Of a stretch of 64,000 nucleotides of DNA, positions 1 through 12,081 are shown piece after piece. This stretch comes from Heligmosomoides polygyrus polygyrus. Lineage: Eukaryota; Nematoda; Chromadorea; Rhabditida; Heligmosomidae. Both the position numbers and the translations under genes were made by a program. Below the pieces are notes generated by a model. The model made no database searches. It had not been told where the DNA came from and worked only from the letters and a program-made list of their open reading frames with translations. The stretch's first letter is position 1. Each line of letters opens with the position of its first letter. The stretch covers positions 22,575,706 to 22,639,705 of the forward strand of contig OX377204.1 of the NCBI GenBank assembly GCA_947396885.1, written 5' to 3'.

Positions 1-401
1 GGTCTCGGGAGACTTGGCGCCATCAGCTCTTCAGATCCAGATTCTTCTGCTATGAATAGCCTTGCATGCACTAACAATAGCCGTCGGCGGATGTGCTTGG
101 CTTGGCGAATTGGCTTAGAACTTCACCATCCGGTGAACTGAAAACACTGCGTGGGACGTCGTTGCGTGAATTTGTAACGACGGAACGCCGTAATGTATGC
201 GATTGTTGTGTGCCGAACAAGATCTGCTGCCTTGCTCTCCCTTCCGCTTATTGTCGTTTGGGGACGATGACGTCGTGGTCCGCTCACTCGGCACTTCAAC
301 GATGAATTTTGTTGACTGCGTCGCCTAAAAATTGCTACCCTTTTATTGTGCCTCATTCCTTATGAGCCAGTGGGCTTCACCTGCTTATAAATAACTAAGG
401 A

Positions 402-676
402 GGGCGCGTGGTAGCGCAGTCGGAAGAGGCGCCGGCTGTCGTCGCCACCCCCGAATAGAGGCTTTAGTTCAGGTCAGACGTTCCATCCCTCTGGGGTCCA
501 CGAGTTGGTTCTTGCCTTGTCTGGGAATGACGAAACACTGCCTTGGCCATCTGCTGACCTACGTAAGTCATTGTATTGGCCAAATTCGCATTCATATCGC
601 CTCCGCGACATCCCGTCGAAGTATGTAGAATGTGCCACAAAAGGAATAGGGTAACGCCATCCTTGATCTTTTTATC
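402..676 (+). repeat. tRNA-derived SINE-like repeat, diverged copy
   Basis: Head GGGCGCGTGGTAGCGCAGTC (box A) through to the GGTAACGCCATCCTTGATC end. Box B is degraded. Confidence 0.65.
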
Positions 677-1298
677 TTCTAAGAATTGAGATAGTAATAG
701 AAAATAGAACCAAAACTAATGTTTCTATAAGTTTTCTTGGTTGCCAGCTCTCGGAGAAAGGGCTCCCATGGTTGGTCCCCTCAAAAACAATTAGGGTTTT
801 CTTCAGTTAACGCCTTTTGGGGTGGAGGCTTTCAGAAGGGACATATACTTCGAACTTCTGTAACATAGAACAATAGTAGCCATACCAGATCAATTATAAG
901 CTTTCCGTCAGACAAACTCTGTTTCGTCAGTTTTTCAACGCCTTAAGATTAATTGAAACTTCAGTGAGGGAACGCATTAAATCATTTGGTTTCCCCATCC
1001 CGACCTCTCGCTGTACCCTATCAGGTTATAAACGTTCACCTCAAATTTTCATTTCCCTCTTGGTCTTTGCAAGCGGCGATCCAAATCGTAGTGAGGTCTA
1101 AGCATGCAATGCGCTTGAAGTGCAATTTCGTCATATTTTAAACCTTTACGCTCAGTTGACTACGGAAGGCCAAATATGTGACGGAACTGCTTCAAGCATA
1201 TTGTACTTTAAAGTGCAATTACTATTTAAGAATTTGCCAGTCAGCGATCACCTTAGGATTCCATTGAGTAAAGGACGATGTTAGTTAATTCCTTTGTG
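677..1298. other. no gene seen
   Basis: AT-rich, no long frame or repeat recognised. The same holds for 1-401. Confidence 0.5.
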
Positions 1299-2050
1299 GA
1301 ATGCGCCGCGCATTCAACTTCTATATCTTGGAGGCGATTTACATGTGTACAGTGCTTTGCGGTGACCAGCCGATGAATAACTTAAGGTTTTATCCTTCTC
1401 GGACAAGTCTGCTACCTATTGTTTGACTGTGGGGAAGGGATAGGGGCTGCGCAGTCCGAGGAGGAGGCAGCTGTGGCATGAAACCCGAATTAAGTTTCTT
1501 GGTTTGGGTTTCCAGCTTAGATCAACCAAGGCTTTCCTTCCCTTGAGGTCGGTGAATTGGTGATAGACCTTTGAAAAAAGGATACAACACTGACTTCTTT
1601 AGCCGTCTACCGCAAAGCATTTGTAGAGGCCAAATAAAGTATAAAAGATGGCGTTAGTCAAATTTTTGGGAAGGCCACGCATCCTATGTTCTAATTCAAC
1701 GCAATGCTGTGGCAGTGTGAATGCGCAGTTGGCCCATGTAGTGTCTAGTCGAAACGTTAGTGTTTATCGTTCCCATACATTCCCATATCTTCTAACAAAT
1801 CACGGCTTCCAAAAGAATGAAAAGGTTGGTTGTTCTGGGCGGAAAATTCGAACCGGGGACCTGGGATCGGGTGCCCGCAACTGCCGACGCCTGCTCCTAC
1901 AGCGCTTCCACTCACCTATGGGGTATCGTATAGGCAACTTGAATGGGGCAAATACCCATTCAGATTTCCTCCTTGATATACCGCAGAAGAAGAATACGTG
2001 GCGCATCCCGCAAAGGGATTGATTAACGCTGTCCTCTATCCTTTCGGATC
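1299..2050. repeat. cluster of broken SINE copies in both orientations
   Basis: A minus body fragment (1299-1430), a plus fragment (1446-1640), a near-full minus copy ending in its tRNA head (1636-1910) and a plus 3' end (1945-2045) lie end to end. Confidence 0.55.
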
Positions 2051-5000
2051 TCGTTTGTCCAGTTAATCCAGTTTCTTCAATCTTTATATGCATCATCGAC
2101 TGTGTTCAAAATATATAAAAAGAGCTTCTGCCCTTCCATTGATTGCCAATTTTCTCGATTAGACGCCATTATGCTCCCCGCTCATCGCTGTCATGTGCCA
2201 GAATGACTCAATCGTTTATAGAAAAGACTGCAAACACCTCGCAGTGTGTAAATGGGCATTTTACTTTACTATCGCCTTCCCACGTTCAGCTTCGGTTCCT
2301 AGCCAGCGCTGAACTCCTAATTCCTTGAACAGTTGGCTCGCTTGAAGCTGAATATTTGAAATTGAAAACTTTGTTTGCTAAGATGTAAAGTGTGCCAAAC
2401 TCCCTGTAAAACTTATTAGGGGTAGAAGATTTCTGTTTTAAGATTCGAAGCGCATGCTTATTTAGCATATAATTTTTGGGCCTTATTTCAGCAGGAAGAA
2501 AATACACGTAAGGCTTCCGATTCAATCCACAGTAACAAGCACAAATATCTATGGATGAGCTAAACCTGAACAAACCTACTCTGTTACTGTAACGGAAGAA
2601 GTCTTGACTTGAAATTAAATATTGCCAGATTTGTTTCCTGACTAGGGAATAATCCCTCTGCGTGGTTTCCTACCACAACACAGCCCAATTCGCAGCCTAC
2701 ATGACTAAACCTACGGAAATCCACACATCTGATAGAGGACTTCCTTACAGTAAGTTTTCGTAGTTTGTTTTTCACAAAGAAGGGCTTCTCCAAAGCCCCA
2801 AAATAATTGAACTAATGTGTTGATGATTTTCAGCAATGTTTTCTTCGTCTTCAGTTTTTTCCGAGAAAGCGAAATGCTCGCAAGGGCTGCTTCGATAATC
2901 TCTTGAGCGGATTTCGTCCTATCTTGAATTGTTTTCCGCAGCAGTTAATCCAATTTTTGTAAATGTCACGGCGCTCTTCACCTGCGCATTAGACATCTGG
3001 ATGTGTTGACCAGAAATGTAGAGATAGCAGTAAGCACTGGCTTTACTTGTCTTCAGACCAGCTACCGTATTAGGCCTCAGTTTTCACGTAATGGCCTTTA
3101 TGCCTAGGCGTTGGTGAGTGTAGTGTTGGAACTGTTGCACTATTGACAGTAGTGGTACGGAAGAACGGCTTTCAATACCAATTTGGGCAACATCGATGTC
3201 GGTGGATGTCCAAGGAGCTCATCTCCTCCATTTGCATTGAAACCTGTTCGATTGTCTGTGCCTTTAGAAGGTGTGACTTTAGTGTAATTTGATGGTGGAG
3301 GTATCCCTTGTTTAGAAAATTTTTGGTCACGATTCTAGCGAGGGATTTTTATTACCAGCGTCGCTGTTTCTCTTTGTACAATATCTAGCCTTTATAGAAT
3401 GCTCATATCGCCTCGTCGCCTTCTCGAGGAGTTTCTGGCAACGTTTCCTCTAGGCGAATGTTTTAAACAAGCTCTATTGGCCGTGATTTCTGATCTCTCT
3501 TCAGATTTCAAAGGAATGCAGCTAATTTCAAGACCTTTTCCACTTGGCTGCACCGCTGCCAGGTGTTTTCTATTCCACAATAAGGCGATGAGATCGAATG
3601 ACGTTGTCTGGAAAGGCTTCTTCTGACGATGATGACGATGACAGCATACTGCGGGAGCTTTGCTGGATAATCCTCGCTCGAAGGGACTCTTGGACGATCA
3701 TGGCCTTTTATTCCTATAGACTAGCTTTTCCTCGTTCAACCTAATCCTTCATCATCATCTCCATCTGAAAGTCGTCTACGGCTTCTCTCTTTCATAGAAC
3801 CTAAATTCTTAAAAAAAAACTTTGTTTTTTTTTGGAAATTTTGGCATTTCAATGTCCTATCGCTTATTATGCATGTAAGCCAAAATACATATTCGTGCGA
3901 CACAGTCGGCTGCCCCGCGTCCACGAAGTTTTCGGTCGGTTAGTTCTAACAAGTAGATCTACCAAGTCCGTTGTTCTCTTGTAGTCAGTTGAAACGCTGA
4001 CTTGTCTAAAGAAAGAACTTACCCAAGTCCAACACGTACTTATTCTAGTTGGAGTAGAATGCATGGCTCATTCCCAGAAAACTAAGCTAGACGGTGGCTG
4101 CATTTCTTGTCGTCTATTTAGGCTTAGTGTCTTAAGATATTTGAGCGATGAATTAGTTTTTACCTACGGTTTATCACCTCCAGCGCATAATTCTCGTTGG
4201 GAGAATGAAGCAGCCCGTAGCCGCCGATGAATTATGGGCGAGCTCCGATTTCCCTTATGGATTATTCATCGTCTTAATATGCCTGCCAGCGCGTTCTCCT
4301 TTCTTATCGAAAACGTGATTGGGCCAGAGACTATAGAACAAAGACTATAATGGGTAAGCTTTGGGAGGCTTCGCGCAGATCGAGTTAGATTCCATATTTC
4401 GCTGAAGCTCAAGCAATGTCTTCAGTAACAGTTGGGTTACTATTAGTCTAGCTGTTTTTTCATAGATGTAATGGTTGAGAAAGTTATGGTTATGGAGAAA
4501 TGGATTGCACCTTTAGTGCTGCTCTAGTCGTAAGGCTTGGATAGTCACGCTTTTTTATGAGAAACTCTTTAAGATAGACCTGTTCGTGGTTCCTTGATGC
4601 ATACTAAAGTTCAAATAGGTCCATAAACTGGATGAAAGAAAAGGTTGTGGTGCCTACTTTGGCATGCTCCTCAAAAGTTTTACCTATAATGCTGACTACA
4701 TTCCTAGACTCCGACTTGTCGACTCATCGTGTCCACTTCGAAGGTGGTAGTCTTTATCATGGTCTTCGTTGGTTAGTCATCTACTTGGGTGGTAAATCCG
4801 GTGGAGGAAGAGTTTGCTTTTAGACTTTGTTCATGAGTTTCTCAAAGCGATAGGGAGTGTTTAGTCGAGTCAATCCTTCAGAGTGATGATCTCAAGTGCT
4901 GGGTTTTCACACCTATGTATGTAATAGTTAGCAAAGGGTTCAGGTTTTTGGCTTACGGCGTCTTTCAGGATCTTTTCCTCTAAGTGAGTTTTTTTGAAGT

Positions 5001-6938
5001 CATCTCCTATAAAGGCTCTCGATATCGTCTCGAAAATTGTTAAAAGACAGCTCTTCCGAGCTCCTCCACTTTCGACCAAAACATTCAAACGTTGATGTTG
5101 TCACTGTAAACGAAGGAGTCCGGTGTAGGTATGGAAGAGATTGCCCATCCCATGATCAACCCAGCTAGCAAAAGGTGTAACCTCGCGTAGCCCTATGAAT
5201 CGGTCGCTCCTTAATTTCGCTTCAAAGCTAGCTTAGCCATCTGTCCTTCAGTATGGCAACATGGATCAGGCTGTTTCAGGAAGGGAGGTACATCACTTTA
5301 TTACTGTGAGTGGCTGCGGAAGTCGTTGCATAGCCCATGTACGTAATCCGAACGCCTTTACGAATGTCGTAGAAGTTGAATGCGTGGCGCAGACAAGGAG
5401 TTGTTATCGCCGACCTTCATTCGACATTTAGCAACATGGAATAGGGTTAAACGGATAAAACAAAATACGAAAAATACAAAAATCGATAATACAAAAATAA
5501 TTTTGGTGCACATTTGATTAATGTATACATTGTCGATGACCTGAAAGAATATGTACTTTCAATGAGCGACAAATGAGAAGACGAGTAGTGTACAAGAAGA
5601 TAAACACGGAAAACTAAGTGCATATGAAGATCAGGGTTTTGCTGAGCGAATAAGCTGACTGACTTTGCAGTCTGGCCCGAGCACAATAATCAGGTCGTTG
5701 CTACGCCTTTAGAGACCGATATTCCCCACTATGGATTAAATTGAATTATGTGTAGAAAGCAGGGCAGGGAAATAAAATAATGAACTGTTTCAGACACAGA
5801 GAGCCTTCACCTTGCTGCAATATTTGGCAATCGCCTAAAAACTAAAGAAAACTCTTCAATTGATCAAATGCAGCACCTACTCGTCAACGAGACCATGATC
5901 AGTAAGAGCCAGACCTGCGCAATAGGGTCGCCATCTGAGGAGTCAGTATTTCACCCTTCAAGCAGACTTTTGCACTGCTTCTCAGAGTCCTAATGGAATT
6001 CACAGTAACATCCAACGCAATGTGGCCACATCCAAAACTACCATAATCCCAGTAGATGTGGTCGATTACTGCGGGGGTGGAATCACAGCGCAGTGGCGGT
6101 GGCTGCATCGGCTTCTTTTCTTCCATCACTCCTTAATTATTCATCTCGACGTTTCTCCAACCGAGCACCCTTATGAACTTTGTGCTGCACGTTGCCAACG
6201 CCCTGGGCCACGTGAGGATTAGGTGGAGAACGATGAACTCACGTCACGCTTCTTCTTCGTCTTCTTCGTGTTCCTAATTCTCTAATTCTCTTTAGCCCAG
6301 ACGTGATCGGAGATTCAGTGCTAGTTTTAGTTTACTTTTAAACGCGCATGTGGCTGACTCAGAATGATAAGATGAACACTCTTATATATTTGTCCATTGT
6401 TTTATGAAGAAAGGAGGTCTCCTCGCAATAAATTAATGCATTAACTTTTTATTAGTCCAATTAAACTTCTAATTGCATACATAAAATATCAATGACGCAT
6501 AATTCAAAAGTACAAAAAAAATACAGATACTATACATCGTAGAACTTTGTGTGTATCGTTCGTTTACAGAAGGTACTTGAACCCGTGCCGTATATTATGG
6601 CTTTATCTTGCTGCCATGGGTAATCAACCGCAGTTTCTGGGTCTACGAATTAAACTCCTGTTTGGAACTTAAGCCTTGTCCAATACATGAAGCTTTCACA
6701 AAGATGTGCTAGGTCAGAAGTGGGCGCTTCAGTGAAGTCTGCAAAACGTGCCGCGCACTCCAATCCGATCGGTTCACTCCTTACCAGCCCTTCGCGTTCG
6801 AGAAAGGAAAAAGTGTGCCGTGTTTCAACTGTGTAACTGATCAAACTGTAGCTTATATACTGCCTCAAAAATACCCTGTGGAAGCAGGAATCGCTGCATA
6901 TCCTATAACGGTTGATAATGATAAATATAACTTTTTTT
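2051..6938. other. no supported gene
   Basis: Only short overlapping frames on both strands (for example 3399-3626 plus and 5899-6129 minus). A SINE 3' end lies at about 5355-5410. Nothing else recognised. Confidence 0.45.
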
Positions 6939-7440
6939 GTTGAATTGGACACTTTTCAAATCAACTTGAAAACTTTTCTAAGCTAGCCTATTTTATGAAA
7001 TTAAGGCTAACTTTTCCAAATTGAAATGAGCTTCTTCTACACGAAACTGCGAAATTTCCAAAAAAGTTATAGTACGTTTGTTCAAAAAACTGTAGTATAA
7101 CCTTTCGAGTGCTATTCGAGCACATGTCACGATCTCGTTATTTAATGCTCTAAATGAATGCTGCTTTATTGCCCTTCAGAACAACATTTAATTTATTATT
7201 TTTCTTAAAAATAAGATATTCATGAAAGTATTAGTCTCGCGGAGCAGGTGAACTGAATAGTTAAAAAAGGTCAAATTTTCGTTGAGCGAAAAATTATTCT
7301 AGTCATCTGGAACGGTCTGCAGTTTACCCGGTGAGAATCTCGTTTTATTTTGTGGTCGTTCGCATTTATTTCCAGAGGCATCAATTTTGTCCAATTTGAG
7401 TGATGTGTCTAATCTAATTTGAAAAGTGTCCAATTCGACA
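6939..7440. repeat. MITE-like unit with TTGGACACTTTTCAAAT ends
   Basis: GTTGAATTGGACACTTTTCA at the left and its inverse (TTTGAAAAGTGTCCAATTCG) at the right bound about 500 bp of AT-rich sequence with no gene. Confidence 0.5.
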
Positions 7441-7456
7441 TGAAAATTGTGTAAAA

Positions 7457-7743
7457 AAGGGTAAAGCACGGCGTTATCAATCCCTATTTTGGATGCGACA
7501 CGCATTCTACTTCTACGGGATATCGTGGAGGCGATATGAATGCGTATTTGGCCACACAGTAACTTGCGATGGCCAGCCGATGTACAAGTCAGCGCGCTAT
7601 CCTTCCCAGACAAGTCTGGTACCAATTCACCGACCCCGGAGGGATGGAAGGCTTGGTTGGCCTGGGTGAGAAATCCGAACGAGGAACCTGGCATCAGGTG
7701 CAGGCGATAGTCGGCGTCTCCTCCGACTGCGCCACACGCGCCC
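7457..7743 (-). repeat. tRNA-derived SINE-like repeat
   Basis: Near-complete minus copy: tail at 7457, box B and box A near 7670 and 7735, ending CACACGCGCCC. Confidence 0.8.
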
Positions 7744-8389
7744 GAAAATTGTGTAAATAACATAATGTATCGTATAAACACAGATAAATAAACAAATGGT
7801 AAGATGACATTTACTCCTATCCTATTCACAATTTGCTTACTAAATAATCTCTTGTTAGACCGCAAGCGCCTTTTTAGGCTTCCTTCACGGTAAATACCAC
7901 GAGGAAGTTTAATGCGCAAATCAACGGAACGATGAGCTTGAACTTTTGCTCTTCAACTTTATGTTTTTATAGAATTTAAAACGTCTGATCAATAAATTAT
8001 TTATGGAAGTTGCCGGACTAATCTCAAGACCCTTAGCTATTAGTACTTGTTACTTTCTCAAGTTTTTTTTAATATAAAGAGGAGGAATAGCAATTTTAAT
8101 GTTCATCTTATGCCAAGTGTAGCTAGCCTGCTATTAAAGGTTTTCAGTATATGGAGCCGGTGTTCAAAGACTAGTGGCCTATAGAAACTTCGGTGAATGG
8201 AATAATCAACGCTGACACATCGCCTTTCCATGAAAGGCTAATTTCACATCCGTATAGGGTGATTCAGCCTGAATAGTCCACTTAGTCTGAAACGGTTTAT
8301 GATCTTGAAAAACATTGAGGATTTTTCTTACAGTATTTCGTCTGAGCTTAAGTGTGTGAATACTTCCTGAAGGCACTTGCTAGCTCAAT

Positions 8390-8665
8390 TGCTGGAGACG
8401 GCAGCGGTACATAGTATGTACCCAAATCGAGATTGATTCCGGCCCCGCCCAGGCCAGCCAAAGTCCCACCTTTTCAGGAGTCGTTGAATTGGTATTAGAC
8501 TTCTCTGGGAGGAATAGAACACTGAAGTGCACGTCGGGTGGCCATGTGAAGTCGTTGTATCAGCCAGATACACATTAAAACTTCCTCGCCGACATACCAC
8601 GTCTGCACTATGAGTGGCGTACCTTGTAAAGGGATCGATTATTTGATTTTTTCGCCTTCATCTCT
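8390..8665 (+). repeat. SINE copy, strongly diverged
   Basis: Recognisable by CCCGCCCAGGCCAGCCAAAG, TTGGTATTAGACTTCTCTGG and the GGCGTACCTTGTAAAGGGAT end; the head is mutated. Confidence 0.55.
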
Positions 8666-8857
8666 TTATCCTCACACTCCAAAAAGTCATTTGGAACCAG
8701 AAAGGGGAAACTGCAATTCTATCATCACCATATCCGCTACACCTCTTACCATTTCCTGACAACTACAACTACATAACTCATGCTTCGGGCCTACTGAGCA
8801 TGAGTACAGGTCAAAGGCAATTGCTTGGAATTTCCTCTAAGAAGAATATAAGATGCA

Positions 8858-8978
8858 GTCGGCTATTGAATTCGTTGCTGGTGTACAGCACGCATTTTTC
8901 CTTTCAGGATACCGGAAAGGCGCTTTGTGTGCGTGTTTTTCCCGAGCAATGACTTACAGTGGCCAGCCGATGAGCAAG
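8858..8978 (-). repeat. SINE 3' half fragment
   Basis: Contains the inverted body GACTTACAGTGGCCAGCCGA and the diverged 3' end only. Confidence 0.5.
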
Positions 8979-9178
8979 TTTGTGTTTTTTGTGAAAGACT
9001 TGGAAGAAACAATCTAAGGAAAATAGGTGCAATGCAGGTTAGGGGGGGGGCATTATCTCATAGGTGTGGATTTCTTCTATGAACAGCAGCTAACTGAAGG
9101 ACATCCTGTCGCACTTTCCTTACAGTGGTTCAGCACTGCGTAAAGTAAGAAAAAGGATTAAGAAAAGTCTACATCACA

Positions 9179-9470
9179 CGCGCGAGTAGCGCAGTCGAAT
9201 GAGGCGCCGGTTGTCGCGTGCACCCGATACCAGGTTCCTGGTTCGGATTTCCCGCCCAGGGCAACCAAGCCTTCCATCCCTCCGGGGTCGATGAACTCGT
9301 ACCATTCTTGTCTGGGAAGGATAGAGCGCTGACTTATTCATCGGCTTGCCACCGAAAATCATTGTATGATCAAAAAAGCATTCAAGTCGCCTCCACGATA
9401 TCCCGTAGAAGTAGAATGCGTGGTGCATCCCAAAAGGGGTCGAATAACGTCATCCTTTATCCTTTATCCT
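9179..9470 (+). repeat. tRNA-derived SINE-like repeat, well preserved
   Basis: Box A TAGCGCAGTCG, box B GGTTCGGATTTCC, full body and TTTATCCTTTATCC tail. Confidence 0.85.
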
Positions 9471-10759
9471 ACATCACAGCGGTTCACCCCCTAAAACGAA
9501 TTGCGCTGGTAAACAGATATCCTAGTAAAAGCAAGCCGTGATGAGTGACAAATTTTGGGAACGTTTTTTTTTTGAATTCGCCTCAATAAATCATAGAGAT
9601 GGATACTTTTGGGCAGCAAAGCTTCAAAGTTAAGAAAAAATCTAATTTTTAGAAAGCGACCAGGAAATTAAGGAGTGTACATAGCCTCTCAAAGCTATCT
9701 AACAGATGCACTCTGATAGTAGCATACAACATTTAACCAAATTCCATTCCTACTTTCGAAAGCTTCTTTAGCAATCCGAAGGTCGAGTTGTGCAGGTGAA
9801 AGGTCCAGAATTTTCCATTTTCTTGAATTAATGCCTTGCTATAGAACTGAGCCTATTTAGGCATTTTATAAAAATTCTTCGTGTTTGTTTGCTCGAGAGG
9901 TCTAAGAGCAAAAGTAATGCTCGCCTCAGCTTCACAAAGCAGTGATTTCATCCCAGAATAGGGAATGCTTCCCTTGAGATTGGTCCACGCGACGATCTTT
10001 GACAGACGGGTTGCGCAGACTGATGTCCACTTTATGAATGACACTGATTAGCTGCCGGACATAAATCAACTAATAAATTACCACAACTTGACATCTGTCG
10101 GACTTGCATAGATCCCTTAGCCTTTCCTACTGATTGGGTCGTGTAGGTGGAGAACACCTGCCAGCCCAGGTTCACCCCAGTTGAAATCCCCTGGCAAGGA
10201 GGAGCACAAAGCGAAGGAGCTCTGTCGTCTCGCCAAACTCCCTTGTGATTCCAGGAACGCTTGGAAATTAAATTTAATTGTTTTGAACTCTACTAAGAAG
10301 GAGTCTCTCGTCATACTTGACAATGCCGCGAGGAAGCCTTCCGGCTGATAATTGACGACGCCCCGGATGAAGGAGTAGGTGGTGGGTGGAGAAGACGCTG
10401 GAGAAGAGTTGACAGCGAGGCCCGCCTCCGTCCATGGGCTGTTCGGGCTCTTGTCTCCAGAAGCGCTTCGTTTCCTGCCTAGCCGTTGTTACACCAATTT
10501 TATAGTAGTTTAGTCTTAGGGTGACCTGAGTAACTACAGGTTGGCCGTATGTTTGGCCTAAGTGACTGCAGTAGTTACTAGGACACTTCCACTCGTTTTT
10601 GAGATTGTTTGAATGAGTACGGACTATGTTCCTATTTTTTCTTGCAGCTTACGTCGTCCACTGTCCATGTTCCTATAGGTGCAGGTATTCCTTCGAGCTT
10701 TTTCTAGTAAAATTGCTTTTATTTTTAGCCAATTTTGTACAGAAGGAACAGATAGCATT
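9471..10759. other. no supported gene
   Basis: A minus stretch near 10190-10230 encodes LPGDFN-like residues, possibly a dead LINE endonuclease, but it is too short to call. Confidence 0.4.
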
Positions 10760-11540
10760 TTCACGTCGACTTGGACACTATTCAAACCAAGTTGGACACT
10801 CTTCTCTGCCAGCTTTAAGTCTTTTGAAATCAAAACGAACTCTTCCAATTTGAGATGACCCTCAGGCAGGTAAAACTACAGACCCAATATGATGGTTAGA
10901 GTAGTTTTTGTTTAAGGAAGATTTGGTATAACTTCGAAATTTTTTAGTCACCTGCCCCAATAAAAGTAATAATTTTATGAAATTTTTACTTTCAGAGAAA
11001 AACTAATGGATTAAAATTTGACTTAAAGCAGTGCAGAAAAGAAGCATACATACATCACATTAGTAGGTCAGATTGCGCCGTGCACTCAAAATGTTCGCCG
11101 CAACTTTTAGTTAATCGATACTGTAAATGCGACATGTGTTTTTATAGCTGTTTTTCTTATATCGCCAACGGTGTTGAACTTCATGAAATCAGAATTTCTG
11201 CTATCAATCGAATAAAAATAATGACGCTTTGGAAGAGAGCATGGCGCAATCTCATTTTTTGGCACTAAAAGTAGCCGCCTTCCTGGTTTTTGAAACAAGC
11301 CTTGAACAGTTATTTTTCCTTAAAAAATTTATAAGGATTCAGACAACGTGTTCACTTATCGAGTAGCTGTATCAAATCTTCAAAGAAGGTTATAGTATAA
11401 TTTTCTAAAAAAATATTCTAACCTTTTTGAAGAGACTCTAGTTAAATGCAGAAGAAGCTCATTTCGACTTGGAAGAGTCCGCACTGATTTTGGAAGTCTT
11501 AGGCTAGCTCAGAGGAGTGTCCAATTTGACGTGAAAATTG
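10760..11540. repeat. second TTGGACAC inverted-end unit
   Basis: Left TTTTCACGTCGACTTGGACA and right GAGTGTCCAATTTGACGTGA are inverted. The interior holds the same AACTTTTCCAAATTGAGATG and TTATAGTATAA blocks as 6939-7440. Isolated TGGACACTTTCCAAATT fragments also occur near 37690, 53340 and 59605. Confidence 0.5.
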
Positions 11541-11693
11541 TATAGAATAATGATAATAAAATGGTATAGACATTGAAGCAAGGAACCAGCCAACTACCAG
11601 ACACGTCTTCGTTGATCCTTGAACCGGTACTACCACAATAGAGGAGTCCGTCCGGAGCATTCTGATTCTATGCGCTCTGTTCTGCATTCATTG

Positions 11694-11985
11694 GAAGCGT
11701 GGTAGCGCATTCTGCTTCTACGGAATCGCAGTCGGAGGAAGCACCGGCTGTCGCGTGTGCACGATTCCAGATTGGGATTTCGACCCAGACCAACCAAGTT
11801 CCTATCCCTTCTCGGCATCAGCGAATTGGTACCAGACTTGTTCTGAAGGGGAAAACACTCACTGTGTGGCCAAATACACATTCAAATCGCCTCCACGACA
11901 TCTTGTAGAAGTATATAGAAGTAGAATGCGTAGCGCTTCCCAAAAGAGAATGCGTAAGCCGTCCTTTGTTCCTTCAGTCCCTTCA
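11694..11985 (+). repeat. SINE copy with a rearranged head
   Basis: Box A is split: GTGGTAGCGC is followed by an inserted 3'-end piece (ATTCTGCTTCTACGGAATCG) before CAGTCGGAGGAAG. Body and end otherwise match. Confidence 0.65.
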
Positions 11986-12081
11986 AATTTGGTGAGTTCG
12001 TACCCTAAGTTCGCCTGGGAAGTGTAAAGTACTGAAATGTCTATCACGGCTCAATGCTGCTCTTGTTATAGGTCAAATATG

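Noticed and set aside
7299..7919. 206-codon minus frame
   Set aside because: It crosses the antisense of a SINE copy and a MITE end; similar frames appear antisense to every well-kept SINE.
10190..10230. LINE endonuclease LPGDFN motif
   Set aside because: Too short and frame-shifted; no second motif nearby.
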